Shown: positions 13,234 through 21,933, counted from the stretch's first letter. The stretch: 29,006 bases of DNA from CAG-1031 sp964556785 (GCA_964556785.1 CAZKXM010000014.1:1-29006), one strand, 5' to 3'. A program made the numbers and translations. Notes: generated by a model not told the origin, from the sequence alone.

Positions 13234-14307
13234 ATGAAACCACGCGACGAATACAAGAAACTTTGGCGCGATACTTTCGATGACGATAACGAGTTTATCG
13301 AAATGTTTTTTTCGCGCGCCTATAGCGACGACGATCTTCTTTATATCCCGGGCGACAGAGCAGGCGAAATCGACTCGGCACTGCTCCTGCAGCCTTACAC
13401 TATGCGCTTTCACGGCAGTGAAGCGGGAATGTCATATATCTGCGGGGCTGCTACCCGCCGTTCGCGCCGTGGAAAAGGCCTGATGGGACGCCTGCTCAGA
13501 GAGGCCCTGCTGACGAGTTATGAACGGGGCGACACATTCTGCTCGCTGATTCCTGCAAACTCGGCTCTTTATTTCTACTACTCCCGCTTCGGATTCGAGC
13601 CTGTGTTTCTTGTTCATGACGACCGTTACACCTCGCTCCATCAATTCACACCCGAAGATGAATACACCACGGTTGACAATCTTCTGGACGAAAGTGTTTA
13701 CGACGCGTTCAGCCGTCTGGAGGCAACTGAACCGTGCCGCGTGCTTCATTCGCGAAGGGATTATCTGAACATTATCGACGACAACCGTATTGCCGGCGGA
13801 GCTGTCAGTGCCGTGCGCGACTCGTTCGGTGAAATAGTGGCCATGGCTTTTGCCACTGCCGACGGCGACACGGTCAGGATTGCCGACCTGCTCGGTGTCA
13901 CCGCCGATGCAAAAGTTGCAGCCCTGCAGCAGATCCGCGCGTCGTTTCCGGGCAAATCGTTCAGAGTGCCGGTGATGCCTGTGGAGGAAAACCTTGAAAG
14001 CCGCCGCCAGCTGACCCCTACAGGCATGTGCAGGATTGTAAACGTCGGCAAGTGTCTCGAAATGATTGCCTCAGCCAACAGGAAGCTGCGCCTCACAATC
14101 CGTGTCGACGATCCGATGCTGCCTGATAATAGCCACACATTCCGCATTGACCGCGGCAAAGTGGAGATCAACGACGCTTTTGAGGGCAATCCCGATCTTG
14201 ATGTCAATATCGGCATACTCACCCGGATTATCTTTTCTTCGCCCGAAGTGGGAAATGTGATGGGGCTACCTGCCGAGCGCCCGCGCATGGCTCTGATGCT
14301 CGACTGA
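13234..14307 (+). CDS. GNAT acetyltransferase with C-terminal SCP2 domain (Eis-like)
   Basis: A 357-residue cytoplasmic protein. The N-terminal half is a GNAT fold: the acetyl-CoA binding motif RRSRRGKGLMGRLLREAL lies at residues 75-92 (R/Q-x-x-G-x-G/A pattern) and is followed by LIPANSALYFYYSRFGFEPV (about 105-124), the conserved region where the chain often ends in Y/F-x-x-G-F. The C-terminal third (about 255-357) looks like a sterol carrier protein 2 domain (RLTIRVDDPMLPDNSHTFRI, then EVGNVMGL). This order matches Eis-type N-acetyltransferases, which modify amines or proteins; the substrate here is unknown. The ATG at 13234 was chosen over a TTG at 13192 that overlaps the WG-repeat stop, because the conserved sequence begins at MKPRDEYKKLW. 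Confidence 0.85.
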   Translation: MKPRDEYKKLWRDTFDDDNEFIEMFFSRAYSDDDLLYIPGDRAGEIDSALLLQPYTMRFHGSEAGMSYICGAATRRSRRGKGLMGRLLREALLTSYERGDTFCSLIPANSALYFYYSRFGFEPVFLVHDDRYTSLHQFTPEDEYTTVDNLLDESVYDAFSRLEATEPCRVLHSRRDYLNIIDDNRIAGGAVSAVRDSFGEIVAMAFATADGDTVRIADLLGVTADAKVAALQQIRASFPGKSFRVPVMPVEENLESRRQLTPTGMCRIVNVGKCLEMIASANRKLRLTIRVDDPMLPDNSHTFRIDRGKVEINDAFEGNPDLDVNIGILTRIIFSSPEVGNVMGLPAERPRMALMLD

Positions 14308-14312
14308 AGCCA

Positions 14313-14344
14313 TTTGGCCGTTTCGGGAATTTGAGCTATCTTTG
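14313..14344 (+). promoter_or_regulatory. Promoter of the dxr operon
   Basis: TTTG (14313-14316), 20 nt, then TATCTTTG (14337-14344), an exact -7 match. The dxr start at 14365 lies 20 nt further on. Confidence 0.65.
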
Positions 14345-14364
14345 CGTGTTACTCTATAACGCGC

Positions 14365-15516
14365 ATGAAGAGAATAGCAGTGGCCGGTTCAACCGGTTCG
14401 ATCGGAACTCAGACACTCGACATAATCGCAGCTCACCCCGAGCGCTTCCGTGCAACCGTGCTCACCGCCGGAAGCAATGTCGACCTGCTGATCGAGCAAG
14501 CCCTCAGGCATCGTCCCAATCTGGCGTTGATTGCCGACGAACGCCATTATCCCCGCCTGCGCGAAGCTCTGTCGGGCACAGGTATCGAGACAGCTGCCGG
14601 TAGCGACGCTCTCGCCCGGGCAATGGAGCGCGACGATGTCGACACGGTTGTTACGGCAACCGTGGGCTACAGTGGCCTCGAACCTACAATCCGGGCCATC
14701 CGCGCAGGTAAAGACATTGCTCTTGCCAACAAAGAGACGCTGGTTGTTGCCGGAGAACTGATCACACGTCTTCTGGCCGATTCAACCTCGAAGGTCTACC
14801 CTGTCGATTCCGAACACTCCGCCATCTATCAGTGTCTTGCAGGAGAAGATCCTGCCACAGTGAGCCGCCTTATAATAACTGCTTCAGGCGGCCCGTTCCT
14901 GAGGATGGAGAGCAACCGGCTCGCTGAAGTTACAGCCGCCCAGGCACTGCGTCATCCCAACTGGTCGATGGGTGCCAAGATCACCATCGACTCAGCCACG
15001 ATGCTCAACAAGGCCTTTGAGATCATCGAGGCCCGCTGGCTTTTCGGCATCAGCCCCGAGCGCATCAGCGCTTTGGTTCATCCGCAATCGATTGTCCATT
15101 CCATGGTTGAGTTTACTGACGGAGCCATCAAGGCTCAGCTCGGCACACCCGACATGCACCTGCCGATCCGCTATGCTCTGGGAGCCGCCACCCGCCTTGA
15201 ATCGCACCAGCCGCCGCTGACGCTGAAGCAAATGGCATCGCTCACATTTGAGGAGCCTGACAGCGAGCGTTTTCCGTGTCTGACACTCGCCCACGAAGCT
15301 CTGCGCCAAGGCGGAAACACCGCTTGCGTCATCAATGCTGCCAATGAGATCGCCAACGCGGCGTTCAGAAGCGACCGCATCGCGTTTACCGACATCTACC
15401 GCATCATAACCTCGACAATGGAGCGCACACCGTTCATAGCAACTCCCGATTACGACGATCTTGTGGCTACCAACACAGAGGCCCGCGCCATCGCATCAGA
15501 GATGATCAACAACTAA
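14365..15516 (+). CDS. dxr: 1-deoxy-D-xylulose 5-phosphate reductoisomerase
   Basis: A 383-residue enzyme of the non-mevalonate isoprenoid pathway; it rearranges and reduces DXP to 2-C-methyl-D-erythritol 4-phosphate with NADPH and a divalent metal in the cytoplasm. The NADPH loop GSTGSIG is at residues 8-14. Further motifs: ALANKETLVVAGELI (about 118-132), the metal and substrate site PVDSEHSAIYQCL (about 150-162), TASGGPFL (about 173-180) and NWSMGAKITIDSATMLNKAFEIIEA region (about 198-222). Length is typical. It is the first gene of a likely five-gene operon; rseP follows 20 bases later, an order often seen in Bacteroidetes. Confidence 0.97.
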   Translation: MKRIAVAGSTGSIGTQTLDIIAAHPERFRATVLTAGSNVDLLIEQALRHRPNLALIADERHYPRLREALSGTGIETAAGSDALARAMERDDVDTVVTATVGYSGLEPTIRAIRAGKDIALANKETLVVAGELITRLLADSTSKVYPVDSEHSAIYQCLAGEDPATVSRLIITASGGPFLRMESNRLAEVTAAQALRHPNWSMGAKITIDSATMLNKAFEIIEARWLFGISPERISALVHPQSIVHSMVEFTDGAIKAQLGTPDMHLPIRYALGAATRLESHQPPLTLKQMASLTFEEPDSERFPCLTLAHEALRQGGNTACVINAANEIANAAFRSDRIAFTDIYRIITSTMERTPFIATPDYDDLVATNTEARAIASEMINN

Positions 15517-15536
15517 TCACAATCAGATCCTGCAGA

Positions 15537-17135
15537 ATGGAAACATTTCTTATCAAGGCACTCCAGCTCATTGTCGCACTGGCATTCCTTGTGATAATTC
15601 ACGAGTTCGGCCACTTTATATTCGCACGCATATTCGGCATCAAGGTGGAGAAATTCTATATGTTCTTCAACCCCACCGTGTCACTCTTCAAGTGGAAGCC
15701 GGGCCGACATGTGGGCTCCCTGACGAAAATGAAATATTTCGACGACGATGCCCGTCAGGAAGATGCCGAGAGGCAGCAGCTCGAAAACTCCGAGAAGGAA
15801 TACGAGGAAGCTTGTGCCGACTTGAAAAAGGCCGAGAAAGATGGCGATTCAACTGACGTTGCCGCAGCGCGGAGACGAATGGAAGCGGCTGAGGCCAGGA
15901 TGATGAGCGATCTTGAGGTTCGCTCGCGTCGCGATGCCGCAGAGTTTGAGGCGTCGAAAAAGGAATCGAAATGGCGGCGCTTTTGGGGTCATACAGAGTA
16001 TGGCATCGGCTGGCTTCCGCTGGGAGGTTATTGCAAGATCGGCGGCATGATCGACGAGTCGATGGACACGGCTCAGATGAAGAAGGATCCGGAGCCTTGG
16101 GAATTCCGCACCAAGCCGGCTTATCAGCGGTTGCTCGTGATGCTCGGCGGTGTGTTGTTCAATTTCATCCTGGCCATCATTATCTATGCCGGCATAGCTC
16201 TTTATTGGGGCGAGAAATATGTTCCGCTCGACAAAGCTACCGAAGGATTCGACTTTGTTCCGGCAGCGATCGACGCCGGATTCCGCAACGGTGATATTCC
16301 ACTCTACGCCGACGGCGAGAAACTCGATGCATCAAAAGCCGGATGGCAGATGGATATGATCGAGGCGCAGAGCGTGAGTGTGCTCCGCAACCATCGCGAC
16401 ACCGTGACGATCGACATACCCGAAGATTTCCTGTTCCGGCTCAATGATGACAAAGGATTTTTAGCTTACCGCGTACCGGTGGTTGTCGGCAAGCTCGTTA
16501 CCGGCGAGGCTGCCGAAAAAGCATCTATGAAAGAGGGCGACCGCATTATCGCCGTCGACACCATACCCACACCTGCATTCACCGAGCTAACTCCCGTGCT
16601 AGCCGACAATGCGGGTAAAGAAGTGAATCTCAAGGTTGTGCGCGGCGGCGACACGCTCACTCTCCCGGCTACGCCAAATGAATTCGGGAAGCTTGGGTTC
16701 CAGCTCGAAGCGCTCGACAAGGTCTATCCCACTGTCACCGTGCGCTACAACGCTCTTCAGGCCGTGCCCAAAGGATGGGAGCTCGGAACCGGAATGCTGA
16801 CTAACTACGTGGGCTCGATGAAGCACGTGTTCTCCAAGGAAGGAGCAAAGTCAATCGGCGGCTTCGGCGCCATCGGAGGCATGTTCCCCGACCGCTGGGA
16901 CTGGTACTCGTTCTGGCAGATCACGGCGTTCCTTTCTGTAGCGCTGGCTTTTATGAACATAATTCCGATTCCCGGGCTTGACGGCGGCCACGTGATGTTC
17001 CTGCTCTGGGAGATACTCACAGGAAGGAAACCCGGCGAAAAGGTGCTGATCATAGCGCAATATATCGGCATGGCATTCCTGCTGCTGCTGCTGATCTACG
17101 CTAACGGGAACGACCTTCTCAGGGCTTTCCGCTGA
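15537..17135 (+). CDS. rseP: Site-2 protease RseP with long charged insertion
   Basis: A 532-residue membrane zinc metalloprotease of the S2P family that cuts membrane-bound anti-sigma factors or signal-peptide remnants inside the bilayer. The zinc motif HEFGH is at residues 23-27 in the first membrane segment, and the third ligand motif LDGGH is near residue 480. A PDZ domain lies around residues 310-390 (VTGEAAEKASMKEGDRIIAV). Compared with E. coli RseP (about 450 residues) it has an extra charged, probably coiled-coil segment at about 68-148 (EKEYEEACADLKKAEKDG), which is common in Bacteroidetes members. The GGYCKIGGMIDES motif follows it. The gene sits between dxr and rlmI with short gaps. 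Confidence 0.95.
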   Translation: METFLIKALQLIVALAFLVIIHEFGHFIFARIFGIKVEKFYMFFNPTVSLFKWKPGRHVGSLTKMKYFDDDARQEDAERQQLENSEKEYEEACADLKKAEKDGDSTDVAAARRRMEAAEARMMSDLEVRSRRDAAEFEASKKESKWRRFWGHTEYGIGWLPLGGYCKIGGMIDESMDTAQMKKDPEPWEFRTKPAYQRLLVMLGGVLFNFILAIIIYAGIALYWGEKYVPLDKATEGFDFVPAAIDAGFRNGDIPLYADGEKLDASKAGWQMDMIEAQSVSVLRNHRDTVTIDIPEDFLFRLNDDKGFLAYRVPVVVGKLVTGEAAEKASMKEGDRIIAVDTIPTPAFTELTPVLADNAGKEVNLKVVRGGDTLTLPATPNEFGKLGFQLEALDKVYPTVTVRYNALQAVPKGWELGTGMLTNYVGSMKHVFSKEGAKSIGGFGAIGGMFPDRWDWYSFWQITAFLSVALAFMNIIPIPGLDGGHVMFLLWEILTGRKPGEKVLIIAQYIGMAFLLLLLIYANGNDLLRAFR

Positions 17136-17172
17136 CCCATCATCCTCAATAATCATTGAATCAAACCGACTA

Positions 17173-18363
17173 ATGAACCCGACAATCACACTCAAGAGAG
17201 GAAAGGAGGAATCGCTTCTGCGGTTTCATCCGTGGGTGTTTTCAGGTGCTATCGCCACAATGCCCCAGGGCATCGAGGAGGGCGATGTGGTTGACGTAAG
17301 GGCTGCCGACGGCACTTTTCTCGGACGCGGCCACTATCAGATCGGCAGCATAGCAATCCGCATTCTGACCACCGACGAAAGCGAACCTATCGACGCCCGC
17401 TTCTATTCGTCGCGCCTGCAGAATGCTATGGAGCTACGTCGCGCACTCAATCTGATCAGGCCAGACAACAATGCATTCAGGCTTGTTCACGGCGAAGGCG
17501 ATTTTCTGCCGGGTCTGATAGTCGACCTGTATGGCGACACAGCCGTGATGCAGGCGCATTCACCCGGAATGCACTTTGCGCGCGACATTATCGCCCGTGA
17601 GCTCACTCAGTTGCCCGGATCGCCTGTGAGAAACGTCTACTACAAATCTGAAACAACTCTGCCTTTCAAAGCAGAGCTCGATCCGCAAAACGACTACATA
17701 ATCGGTCAGTTTCATTCAAACATAGCTCTGGAAAACGGTCTGAAGTTTCATGTTGACTGGCTCAAAGGACAGAAAACCGGCTTTTTCGTCGATCAGCGCG
17801 ACAACCGCTCGCTTCTTGAGCACTACAGCAACGGGCGGCGGGTCCTCAACATGTTCTGTTACACCGGAGGCTTCTCGGTCTATGCCCTTCGCGGCGGCGC
17901 CGAGCTGGTGCATTCGGTCGACTCGTCGGCTAAGGCTGTGACCCTGACCGATGCCAACGTCAACCTCAACTTCCCTAACGATGCCGAAGGGCTCCATAAA
18001 GCGTTTGCACTCGATGCTTTCAAATATCTCGGCGAGATGGATCGGGGCGTATATAACCTGATGGTTCTCGACCCTCCAGCATTCGCCAAACACCGCGGGG
18101 CAATCCGCAACGCTCTGCGCGGCTACCAGCGCCTCAACGCTCTTGGCATTGAAAAGATAGCACCGGGTGGCATTCTGTTCACATTCTCATGTTCGCAGGC
18201 CGTGAGCCGCGAGCAATTCCGACTGGCTGTTTTCTCAGCCGCTGCACAGACCGGCAGGAAAGTGCGCATTCTCCATCAGCTAACTCAGCCGGCCGACCAT
18301 CCCGTAAACATATATCACCCCGAGGGAGAATATCTCAAAGGACTGATTCTCTACGTTGAATAA
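17173..18363 (+). CDS. rlmI: 23S rRNA cytosine methyltransferase, RlmI family
   Basis: A 396-residue class I SAM-dependent RNA methyltransferase (YccW/RlmI type) that probably makes 5-methylcytosine in 23S rRNA. Residues 1-75 form a PUA-like RNA-binding domain (KRGKEESLLRFHPWVFSGAI, then GRGHYQIGSIAIRIL). Substrate-side motif PGLIVDLYGD lies around 114-123. The methyltransferase core shows the SAM loop NMFCYTGGFSVYAL (about 226-239), VDSSAKAV (about 252-259) and the catalytic DPPAFAKHRG (about 299-308); a cysteine in FTFSCSQAV near 336-344 fits the second conserved Cys region. Length is normal. It starts 37 bases after rseP and probably belongs to the same transcript. The exact site in rRNA is inferred from the E. 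coli family member. Confidence 0.9.
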   Translation: MNPTITLKRGKEESLLRFHPWVFSGAIATMPQGIEEGDVVDVRAADGTFLGRGHYQIGSIAIRILTTDESEPIDARFYSSRLQNAMELRRALNLIRPDNNAFRLVHGEGDFLPGLIVDLYGDTAVMQAHSPGMHFARDIIARELTQLPGSPVRNVYYKSETTLPFKAELDPQNDYIIGQFHSNIALENGLKFHVDWLKGQKTGFFVDQRDNRSLLEHYSNGRRVLNMFCYTGGFSVYALRGGAELVHSVDSSAKAVTLTDANVNLNFPNDAEGLHKAFALDAFKYLGEMDRGVYNLMVLDPPAFAKHRGAIRNALRGYQRLNALGIEKIAPGGILFTFSCSQAVSREQFRLAVFSAAAQTGRKVRILHQLTQPADHPVNIYHPEGEYLKGLILYVE

Positions 18364-18389
18364 ATAAAACCAAACGATAAAAATTCACC

Positions 18390-20393
18390 ATGTCATTTAT
18401 CAGAACCATGAGCATCATGGCAATCTCGGCCATCGCCGGAACCGCTCTCGCCAACACCCCGGCGAACTTCCCCTACATTGCCGACCGCTTCGCCGACATC
18501 GAAGTGCTGCGCTATCCCGTCCCCGAATTTGAAAAGCTCACGCCGCAACAGCGCCTGCTCGTTTACTATCTCACCGAAGCTGCCCTGACAGGCCGCGACA
18601 TTCTCTGGGATCAGAACAATAAATACAACCTTGCGATCCGTGATCTTCTCGAATCGATCTATCGCAACTACAAAGGTGACCGCAACGATCCTGAATTCAA
18701 GGCATTCCACAAATATCTCAAGCAGGTGTGGTTTGCCAACGGCATCCATCACCATTATTCGATGGACAAGTTCACACCCGAATTCAGCCTCGATTTCTTC
18801 AACCGACAGGTGCAGAACTTACCCCAATGCTGCCGCCCGGCCAACCTGTCGACTCTCACCGAAGTGATTTTCAATCCCGCGGTGATGGCCAAGCGCGTGA
18901 ATCAGGAAGAGGGCGCCGACCTCATCACAACATCGGCTAACAACCTCTATGAAGGTGTTACTCAGGCTGAGGTGGAAACCTACTATAACGCCCTGAAAGA
19001 CACTACCGACGTAAGCCCCGTGAGCTACGGACTGAACACCCGCGTGACCAAGATCGACGGCAAGGTAACCGAGCAGCCTTACAAAGTGGGGGGCCTCTAC
19101 AGCCCCGCCATCGAGAAGATTGTCGACAATCTGCGCAAAGCCTCACAATATGCCGAAAACGACTCTCAGCGCAAGGTTATCGACACTCTGATACGTTTCT
19201 ATCAGACAGGCGACCTCAAGCTCTTTGACGAATATTCAATTCTGTGGGTTGAGGATCTCGACTCGCAGGTTGATTTCATCAATGGATTTATCGAAAGCTA
19301 CGGCGATCCTCTCGGCATGACCGGTTCATGGGAGTCGATTGTCAATTTCAAGGATTTGGCAGCAAGCCACCGCACTCAGGTGGTGAGCGACAACGCGCAG
19401 TGGTTTGAAGACCACTCTCCCGTCGATCCCCGTTTCCGCAAACCCGAAGTGAAAGGTGTGAGCGCCAAGGTTATCACAGCCGCTATTCTTGCCGGCGATT
19501 CCTATCCCTCGACGCCGATCGGCATCAATCTGCCCAACGCCAACTGGATCCGCGCGGCCCATGGATCAAAATCGGTGACCCTCGAAAACATCACCCGTGC
19601 CTATGACGAAGCGAATCATGGCAACGGATTCAACGAAGAGTTTGTTCAGGATCCCGCCATGCGCCAGATGATGGACAAATATCTTTTTGACACCGACAAT
19701 CTGCACACCGACCTCCATGAGTGCCTCGGTCATGCTTCAGGACGCCTGCTCCCCGGCGTTGACCCCGATGCGCTCAAAGCCCACGGTTCTACTCTCGAAG
19801 AAGCACGAGCCGACCTGTTCGCACTCTACTATCTCGGTGATCCCAAACTGATCGAGCTCGGCCTGCTCACAAGCCCCGACGCCTACAAGGCTCAATACTA
19901 CAAGCAGATGCTCAACGGCCTTATGACCCAGCTCATGCGCATCGAGCCCGGAAAGGATGTTGAGGAAGCCCACATGCGCAACCGCAAGCTGATTGCAGAA
20001 TGGTGTATGGACAAGGGCGCTGCCGACAATGTGATGGAATATGTGACCATCGACGGTAAGACATATCTGCAGATCAACGACTACGAAAAACTGCGCGACC
20101 TCTTCGGCCAGCTTCTCGCCGAAATCCAGCGAATAAAGAGCGAGGGCGACTATGAAGCCGGCCGTGATCTGGTTGAGAAATATGCCGTGAAAGTCGATCC
20201 GAAACTCCATAAGGAAGTGCTCGACCGCTATGCGACTCTCAACATTGCCCCCTACCGCGGCTTTGTCAATCCTCGCTATGAACTCGTCACAGACTCTGAC
20301 GGAAATCCGGTTGACGCAACTATCACCTACGGCGAGGACTACACCGATCAGATGCTCCGCTACAGCAAGGATTATAACACCCTTTCGAAATGA
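18390..20393 (+). CDS. Dipeptidyl peptidase III (M49), exported, HECLGH type
   Basis: A 667-residue zinc peptidase that removes dipeptides from the N terminus of short peptides. The zinc motif is H443-E-C-L-G-H448, and the third ligand comes from EEARAD with E471. Family members from eukaryotes have HELLGH and about 57 residues between motifs; the short 28-residue spacing and the Cys in the motif are the features of the Bacteroides thetaiotaomicron enzyme, whose motif Cys makes it sensitive to thiol reagents. The N terminus is a signal peptide (MAISAIAGTALA), so the protein likely acts in the periplasm or outside, where it may process peptides for uptake. It is 26 bases after rlmI, and its stop overlaps the next start as ATGA. 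Confidence 0.93.
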   Translation: MSFIRTMSIMAISAIAGTALANTPANFPYIADRFADIEVLRYPVPEFEKLTPQQRLLVYYLTEAALTGRDILWDQNNKYNLAIRDLLESIYRNYKGDRNDPEFKAFHKYLKQVWFANGIHHHYSMDKFTPEFSLDFFNRQVQNLPQCCRPANLSTLTEVIFNPAVMAKRVNQEEGADLITTSANNLYEGVTQAEVETYYNALKDTTDVSPVSYGLNTRVTKIDGKVTEQPYKVGGLYSPAIEKIVDNLRKASQYAENDSQRKVIDTLIRFYQTGDLKLFDEYSILWVEDLDSQVDFINGFIESYGDPLGMTGSWESIVNFKDLAASHRTQVVSDNAQWFEDHSPVDPRFRKPEVKGVSAKVITAAILAGDSYPSTPIGINLPNANWIRAAHGSKSVTLENITRAYDEANHGNGFNEEFVQDPAMRQMMDKYLFDTDNLHTDLHECLGHASGRLLPGVDPDALKAHGSTLEEARADLFALYYLGDPKLIELGLLTSPDAYKAQYYKQMLNGLMTQLMRIEPGKDVEEAHMRNRKLIAEWCMDKGAADNVMEYVTIDGKTYLQINDYEKLRDLFGQLLAEIQRIKSEGDYEAGRDLVEKYAVKVDPKLHKEVLDRYATLNIAPYRGFVNPRYELVTDSDGNPVDATITYGEDYTDQMLRYSKDYNTLSK

Positions 20394-21010
20394 ACCGATT
20401 CAAGAAACTGATCATATCCCTGACACTGCTCCTTGGTGCAGTGTCGGGGCTTAACGCGCAATTCAGGTATGGACCGATCGCCGGTGTTGATCTGACTTCG
20501 CTGAAATTTAAGCAAAGTCTCTTCACTGTTGAGCGCGCAGTCGGGCCTGTGGCCGGCATTCAGGCCGAAATGATGTTTCCGGGCATAGGATTCGGTATCG
20601 ATTTCGGACTTGAGTATCAGATGCGAGGAGCATTCCTCAATCTCGGCGAACGAAAAATCTGGGCTTCGCAGGGCTATGGGCGCGAGCATTCGATGCTGCA
20701 CTATCTCTCGATACCTTTGCACCTGCGCTTCAAATGGACAAAGATGGACGGATTTGAAGAAATTCTCGCTCCGTTTGTGTTCGGAGGTCCGGAATTCGGA
20801 TTCCTCGTTGCCCACAACAAAATCGACGCTCTCAACTATGCTGGCGGTGAAGTGGGTCTGGCTGTTGGCGGCGGCGTTGAACTGCTTCAGCGTTGGCAGG
20901 TGAGCTTCAGCCACGTGTGGGGCGTCACCTACTCACTGAAGACGGCATTGCTTACCGATCTCACCGCTCAAAACCGTATGTGGACTGTCAAGATCGCCTA
21001 TCTTTTCTAA
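20390..21010 (+). CDS. Outer membrane beta-barrel (porin-like) protein
   Basis: A 206-residue protein with a signal peptide (about residues 1-23, cleavage after LNA) and alternating hydrophobic strands typical of the small OMP_b-brl_2 barrels of Bacteroidetes. Visible strand-like stretches include GPIAGVDLTSLKF, GIGFGIDFGLEYQMRG, LHYLSIPLHLRFKW and the last strand MWTVKIAYLF, which ends in an aromatic residue as expected for an outer membrane protein recognised by BamA. The fold suggests about eight strands. No ligand can be named. It overlaps the DPP III gene by four bases, which suggests co-translation with that exported peptidase; a role in the same envelope process is possible but inferred. 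A bidirectional terminator follows. Confidence 0.85.
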   Translation: MNRFKKLIISLTLLLGAVSGLNAQFRYGPIAGVDLTSLKFKQSLFTVERAVGPVAGIQAEMMFPGIGFGIDFGLEYQMRGAFLNLGERKIWASQGYGREHSMLHYLSIPLHLRFKWTKMDGFEEILAPFVFGGPEFGFLVAHNKIDALNYAGGEVGLAVGGGVELLQRWQVSFSHVWGVTYSLKTALLTDLTAQNRMWTVKIAYLF

Positions 21011-21034
21011 TCACAGAAACTGTAAAGATAGATT

Positions 21035-21070
21035 TCGGGCGCGTAATTCCAGTCTGGAATACGCGCCCGA
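21035..21070. terminator. Bidirectional terminator between barrel gene and ferredoxin
   Basis: A 16-bp stem with one bulged A: TCGGGCGCGT plus ATTCCA pairs with TGGAAT plus ACGCGCCCGA. It lies between two convergent genes; the flanks are A/T-rich but lack a long T run. Confidence 0.75.
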
Positions 21071-21100
21071 ATGATTTCTTGTGCTGTTATCTCGCGCGAA

Positions 21101-21271
21101 TTATTCGCCGGGGACAATTGCCTCGCTGGGGCAAACTTCTGCACAGCTACCGCACTCGATGCAGGTGTCGGGATCGATGTGGTAGATATCGCCCTCAGAG
21201 ATAGCCTCTACAGGGCAAACAGGCATACAAGTGCCACAAGCAACGCAAGAATCGGTGATTACGTAAGCCAT
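21101..21271 (-). CDS. 2[4Fe-4S] ferredoxin, 56 residues
   Basis: A short gene that starts with MAYVITDSC and ends in IVPGE. It carries two classic iron-sulfur motifs: C9-x2-C12-x2-C15-x3-C19-P and C37-x2-C40-x2-C43-x3-C47-P. This is the bacterial (clostridial) type low-potential electron carrier used with pyruvate:ferredoxin oxidoreductase, hydrogenases and similar enzymes in anaerobes. Length matches the family exactly. The two clusters show internal symmetry (ACGTCMPVCPVEAIS; ECGSCAEVCPSEAIV). A promoter with both boxes lies upstream and a hairpin lies downstream, so it is probably monocistronic and highly expressed. It is abundant in acidic residues, as expected for an electron carrier. 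Confidence 0.96.
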   Translation of the reverse strand: MAYVITDSCVACGTCMPVCPVEAISEGDIYHIDPDTCIECGSCAEVCPSEAIVPGE

Positions 21272-21331
21272 GGTTGAAAATTAGTTAGGATAATAGTTAA
21301 CGATTAGGTTTGGATAAACAGTTTTGCAGTG

Positions 21332-21361
21332 CAAAATTAAGGTTTTTTTGGGATTTGCAAA
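21332..21361 (-). promoter_or_regulatory. Promoter of the ferredoxin gene
   Basis: On the minus strand TTTG (21358-21361), 18 nt, then TAATTTTG (21332-21339). The leader would be about 55 nt. The spacer is one base shorter than the usual 19. Confidence 0.6.
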
Positions 21362-21389
21362 CCTTCTGCCTGAAAATTTTTATTCAAAT

Positions 21390-21812
21390 TCAGGCTTCGG
21401 TCTCACCATCCGGCTGAGTCTCCTCGGCATCTCCCTCGACAAAGTCGGTAATACCGTTGTTCACCAGAAGATTATACCATTGAAGGAGCTTCTTGATGTC
21501 GGCTGTATACACTCTGTCGTTGTCAAACTCAGGAAAAACCGTTGCGAAATACTCACGCAGATCGCCCACTGCTTTCAGATCGACAGGCTTACCGTCGTTT
21601 TTCTCCTTAACCATTTCAAAGACTTCAGCCAACGGTCTGTCACCGTCAACGGCATAAATTGAAATGTCACCCAGTGAGCTGACTCTGTCGCGGGCGTAGG
21701 CAGGCACTCGCTTTCCGGTAACGATGTCTTCAACAATGAGCATGTTTTTACCCTGATTGACAAGACGGAAAAGACCGGGTCGGCCCGCTATGGCAAGAAT
21801 TCTTCTAAGCAT
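21390..21812 (-). CDS. DUF5606 family protein
   Basis: A 140-residue protein of a Bacteroidetes family without known function. The N terminus MLRRILAIAGRPGLFRLVNQ, followed by LIVEDIVTGKRVPAYARDRVSSLGDISIY, is the strongly conserved part of the family. The second half, about residues 60-125, is helical (PLAEVFEMVKEK; DIKKLLQWYNLLVNNGI), and the C terminus is an acidic, disordered tail (EGDAEETQPDGETEA). No signal peptide or membrane segment is visible, so it is likely cytoplasmic. It is the upstream neighbour of the ferredoxin gene but has its own -7 box, and no operon is needed to explain it. The start at 21812 gives the expected conserved N terminus. Confidence 0.88.
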   Translation of the reverse strand: MLRRILAIAGRPGLFRLVNQGKNMLIVEDIVTGKRVPAYARDRVSSLGDISIYAVDGDRPLAEVFEMVKEKNDGKPVDLKAVGDLREYFATVFPEFDNDRVYTADIKKLLQWYNLLVNNGITDFVEGDAEETQPDGETEA

Positions 21813-21843
21813 GATTTAAGTGTGATGGTTGATAATTCGATGA

Positions 21844-21851
21844 CAAATGTA
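21844..21851 (-). promoter_or_regulatory. Candidate -7 box for the DUF5606 gene
   Basis: The minus strand reads TACATTTG, an exact match 31 nt before the start at 21812. The -33 box is not clear. Confidence 0.4.
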
Positions 21852-21868
21852 AGGAATTTCAGCCAAAG

Positions 21869-21899
21869 TTGGAAATGCCGGGGTAAATTTGTAACTTTG
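21869..21899 (+). promoter_or_regulatory. Promoter of the Yip1-smpB pair
   Basis: TTG (21869-21871), 20 nt, then TAACTTTG (21892-21899). A second exact box, TAAATTTG, directly abuts it at 21884-21891. The start at 21934 lies about 28 nt after the expected transcript start. Confidence 0.6.
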
Positions 21900-21933
21900 T
21901 CAGCCGTCAGAATCAGAACAGCGGAAATCAGGA

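Noticed and set aside
21368..21395. Hairpin at the end of the DUF5606 gene as terminator
   Set aside because: The stem has only 7 bp with a loop of 14 bases and overlaps the stop codon; no T run follows on the minus strand.
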